From Bacillota bacterium (lineage in GTDB: Bacteria; Vulcanimicrobiota; SpSt-956; JAKJGF01), in NCBI GenBank assembly GCA_022704525.1, contig JAKJGF010000005.1, forward strand, positions 1 to 43,380: a stretch of DNA of 43,380 bases, written 5' to 3'. How positions within the stretch are numbered: the first letter of the stretch is position 1; each line of letters begins with the position of its first letter. This document shows positions 41,320 to 43,380 of the stretch, one piece after another. The translations under genes and the position numbers were made by a program. The notes below the pieces were generated by a model. The model was not told the origin of the DNA and did not search any database. It was given only the letters and a program-made list of their open reading frames with translations.

Positions 41320-41359
41320 TTAAATATTTGTTACTAATGTTAAATATTTGTTACTAATG
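41320..41359. repeat. Tandem 20-bp repeat, two copies
   Basis: TTAAATATTTGTTACTAATG is repeated exactly twice, head to tail, in the gap before the 3' end of the DHH gene. No function is apparent. Confidence 0.85.
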
Positions 41360-41424
41360 TTACAAAAATGCAAATAAATTTCTAATTAAATAAATCTTCA
41401 TAAAAATTTACAATCTTCTTTATA

Positions 41425-42471
41425 TTATTCACCAAGACTCAGTAAAGGTTGACCTGTACCGGTTTCTCCCATAGCCTGAAGAAATTTTTCCTTAACTCTG
41501 GTTTCTATAATTCCGGTGTCAGACTTTTTACTCAGTGGAATCTGTCCACCAGCCATTACTCTGTGGCCACCGGACATACCCATTCCATTTATAACCTGGT
41601 GGATAATTGTTCCTGCATAGGGGTATATAGTAGTTGTGCGAAGAGAAATATTCAGTGTATTATCATATCTACCCATACAGAGAGCGGCTTTTGTTCCTGT
41701 CAGACGAATAAGTAAGTCTGCTATTTCGGCAGGGAGATCGGGTCTGTGCATATGACCCATGACAGTTACTACTGCTTTTCCATAAACCATGGTAGAACGC
41801 AGGGCATTGTCAAGGGCACGAAAATAGGAAATTGGTAATTGAGCCTGTTCTACCTGGGATAATTTATGGTGATCCACATGAGCTAAAAGATAAAAATATG
41901 CGTACTCATCTGCTTTTGATGTAATTCTCGACAATCCTCTCGTATCTGTTTTTAGACCATAGAAGAGTGCTGTGGCAAGACATAGATCCAGCTTTACTCC
42001 AGCTGACTCCAGATACTGAAATATGATAGTTGATGTAGCTCCAATCTCTGGTCTTAGATCTATATACTTGACCTTATCCATTGCCGAAAGGTTAGGTTGA
42101 TGATGATCAAAAACCATAGAAGGATAGATGTCTTTTGGTAAGAGATTATAACCGCTTTCAGGCTGTGTATCAACCAGAGCAATAGATGAATAAGAACCAA
42201 TATCTCTTAAAGATTTTACCTTTCTCCAGTCCGGTGTCAGATATTTTAACATTGCTCTATTTTCCACACGACCTACTAGGCCTGTATAGATTAATCGACT
42301 CGGTATATTCCATACCTGCTTTAGCAGGACAGATAAACCATAACCTGCAGCAAGTCCATCCGGATCAGGATTGTGATGAGTCATTATAAGAACAGGTCCT
42401 CTCCTGCCGGTAGCTTTATAAAGCATTTCCAATTTATTTGCATCGATGGGATTTGGGTTATTAGTTATCAA
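41425..42471 (-). CDS. DHH-family phosphoesterase (nanoRNase/NrnA-like)
   Basis: 348 residues of the DHH superfamily. Metal-binding residues are seen in THHNPDPDGLAAG (Asp36, Asp38), ALVDTQPES, the DHH box FDHHQP and a later KTDTRGLSRI; the C-terminal DHHA1-like part contains MSGGHRVMAGGQIP. Enzymes of this family hydrolyse short oligoribonucleotides, pAp or cyclic dinucleotide breakdown products; the substrate is not predicted here. The start is a TTG at 42471 with AAAGG 13 nt upstream; an ATG at residue 16 is an alternative. It lies just upstream of the zinc-ribbon gene. Confidence 0.88.
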   Translation of the reverse strand: MITNNPNPIDANKLEMLYKATGRRGPVLIMTHHNPDPDGLAAGYGLSVLLKQVWNIPSRLIYTGLVGRVENRAMLKYLTPDWRKVKSLRDIGSYSSIALVDTQPESGYNLLPKDIYPSMVFDHHQPNLSAMDKVKYIDLRPEIGATSTIIFQYLESAGVKLDLCLATALFYGLKTDTRGLSRITSKADEYAYFYLLAHVDHHKLSQVEQAQLPISYFRALDNALRSTMVYGKAVVTVMGHMHRPDLPAEIADLLIRLTGTKAALCMGRYDNTLNISLRTTTIYPYAGTIIHQVINGMGMSGGHRVMAGGQIPLSKKSDTGIIETRVKEKFLQAMGETGTGQPLLSLGE

Positions 42472-42511
42472 AAATAATTTTACCTTTCTACATTAGAGTA
42501 ATTATTATTTA

Positions 42512-42745
42512 CTATAAATTTTTTCCAAAAAAGCTGCTAATATCAAAATAAAAACTTTTTTCTTTACCACAGGACTGGCATTCACATTTAAGTCGGTCAA
42601 AAGGTCTATTGTCCTTAAACAGGAGGGATTGCATTTTACTCTTAAGAGGGCCTCCACATTCACATTTCTGTATTGAAATATAGCTGTATTCTTCAGAAAT
42701 ACTTGAAACTACAATGGCCTCATCCTGAGAATACTCTTCAGACAT
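42512..42745 (-). CDS. Small zinc-ribbon protein (77 aa)
   Basis: The sequence has an acidic, Ser-rich N-terminus and a zinc-ribbon C-terminus: CECGG around residue 28 and CECQSCG around residue 54 (C-x-C...C-x-C-x2-C), ending SSFFGKNL. The ATG at 42745 has AAAGGAGTTGAGATC upstream. It precedes the DHH gene on the same strand with a 40-bp gap and could be co-transcribed. Function unknown; it resembles the other orphan zinc-ribbon proteins here. Confidence 0.7.
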   Translation of the reverse strand: MSEEYSQDEAIVVSSISEEYSYISIQKCECGGPLKSKMQSLLFKDNRPFDRLKCECQSCGKEKSFYFDISSFFGKNL

Positions 42746-42772
42746 GATCTCAACTCCTTTATAGAATTCAGG

Positions 42773-42870
42773 GTTTACGGGTTTATTAAGATATCTTATA
42801 CCTCTAAATCTTCCATTACTTTTTTCGGATTGTAAACGTTTACGGATTTATTAAGATATCTTATACCCCT
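42773..42870. repeat. Direct repeat with AAGATATCTT palindromes
   Basis: GTTTACGG(G/A)TTTATTAAGA continuing as TATCTTATACC occurs at 42773 and 42838, about 65 bp apart. Each contains the palindrome AAGATATCTT, and GTAAACGTTTAC at 42832 is a second perfect palindrome. It lies upstream of the zinc-ribbon gene and downstream of the HD-GYP gene. Candidate operator pair. Confidence 0.7.
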
Positions 42871-42881
42871 TTATCAAATAA

Positions 42882-43380
42882 CTATAAATTTAATATGATT
42901 TCTTCGAAATCTTTGTATTCTTTTCTTGCCGCTTCCTGAGCATATGTACGGCAGGTATTAATTTCATCAAAGTGATCTCTTAATAGTGATAGAATATTTT
43001 TATCAAGTGATGAATTATTCGCCATTTCTTCTATTATTTTCATTGCTCTATCTGGAGACATACCCTTTCTATAGGGTCTATCCTCTGATAGAGCAGTAAA
43101 TACATCTGCCAGTGCCATAATTCGTGATCCCAGGGATAAATCCTGTTTTTTCAGGTGAAAAGGATAGCCACGTCCATCCATTCTTTCATGATGAAAGGAA
43201 GCCCAGTTATTAATAATATCAAATTCAGCAATATTTTCAAGAGTACGATATGTATAGTAAGTATGACTTCTTACAATACTGAAGTCCTCATATGAAAGGC
43301 TTCCTGGTTTTTCAAGTATTTCTGTCGGTACAGCAAGTTTACCAAGATCATGGAGATAGCCTGCAACTTTCATTATCTGA
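42882..43380 (-). CDS. HD-GYP phosphodiesterase, 5' end outside the window
   Basis: The frame is open to the window edge (an isoleucine and glutamine precede the first ATG), so this is the C-terminal 165 residues of a longer protein. HDLGK and HHERMDGRGYP are the metal-binding HD and the GYP motif of HD-GYP domains, and LADVFTALSEDRPYRKGM and the downstream helices complete the domain. HD-GYP enzymes degrade cyclic di-GMP (or related cyclic dinucleotides), so the missing N-terminus may carry sensor or receiver domains. It ends 11 residues after ARKEYKDFEEII. It suggests cyclic-dinucleotide signalling in this organism. Confidence 0.88.
   Translation of the reverse strand, partial: QIMKVAGYLHDLGKLAVPTEILEKPGSLSYEDFSIVRSHTYYTYRTLENIAEFDIINNWASFHHERMDGRGYPFHLKKQDLSLGSRIMALADVFTALSEDRPYRKGMSPDRAMKIIEEMANNSSLDKNILSLLRDHFDEINTCRTYAQEAARKEYKDFEEIILNL

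Overview
The window is an AT-rich, gene-dense piece of a bacterial chromosome carrying about 30 genes in short mixed-strand units, without ribosomal or transfer RNA genes, phage genes or transposases. Shine-Dalgarno sites are usually clear (AAGGAG types), and GTG and TTG starts are fairly common. A type IV pilus PilM domain, a flagellar FliF-type ring protein, a lipoprotein, Ser/Thr kinase and FHA signalling, an indolepyruvate:ferredoxin oxidoreductase and a TldD/TldE pair together suggest an uncultured, probably anaerobic or facultatively anaerobic bacterium. I cannot place it in a phylum from sequence alone.

Layout. 1-6.1 kb: the 3' part of a TMEM43-family membrane protein, a small unknown gene, an exported PQQ-type beta-propeller, a zinc-ribbon protein, a DUF1460 peptidoglycan amidase-like enzyme and a four-repeat lipoprotein. 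6.6-10.7 kb: a BtpA-family TIM barrel convergent with a PfkB sugar kinase, then an exported GH13 amylase. 10.8-13.8 kb: a mini zinc-ribbon protein and a translationally coupled XPB helicase-Bax1 nuclease pair. 13.9-19.9 kb: a small coiled-coil protein, a uridine-kinase-like protein, a pentein-fold (deiminase-like) protein and a two-HKD phospholipase D-like protein. 20.0-25.4 kb, minus strand: a TPR protein, a zinc ribbon-Ser/Thr kinase-PilM fusion, a FliF-type ring protein that keeps a FliG-binding-like tail, and a small one-TM protein split by a frameshift. 25.5-28.0 kb: iorB and iorA. 28.4-38.2 kb: a charged unknown protein, a four-FHA plus sulfatase-modifying-factor fusion, a membrane-anchored PQQ propeller, an M20 peptidase with three glycine-zipper segments, and a 406-residue unknown. 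38.3-43.4 kb: tldD-tldE, a DHH phosphoesterase, a zinc-ribbon protein and a truncated HD-GYP gene.

Two things stand out. First, the 20-32 kb stretch holds kinase, PilM actin-like domain, FliF-like ring, TPR and pThr-reading FHA proteins with no other pilus or flagellar genes. It may be a phosphorylation-controlled envelope machine that mixes pilus and flagellar parts, although a terminator between the ring and kinase genes shows it is not one simple operon. Second, the intergenic spaces are filled with structured repeats: a ~230-bp double-stem element in four copies (8.4, 14.4, 28.2 and 41.1 kb), 7-nt periodic arrays of three kinds (GTGAAAA, AGCTGAT and CGCATTA types) usually arranged as inverted pairs, and GC-rich GGGGYGAAC hairpins. 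Some of these run into gene ends or form transcription terminators.
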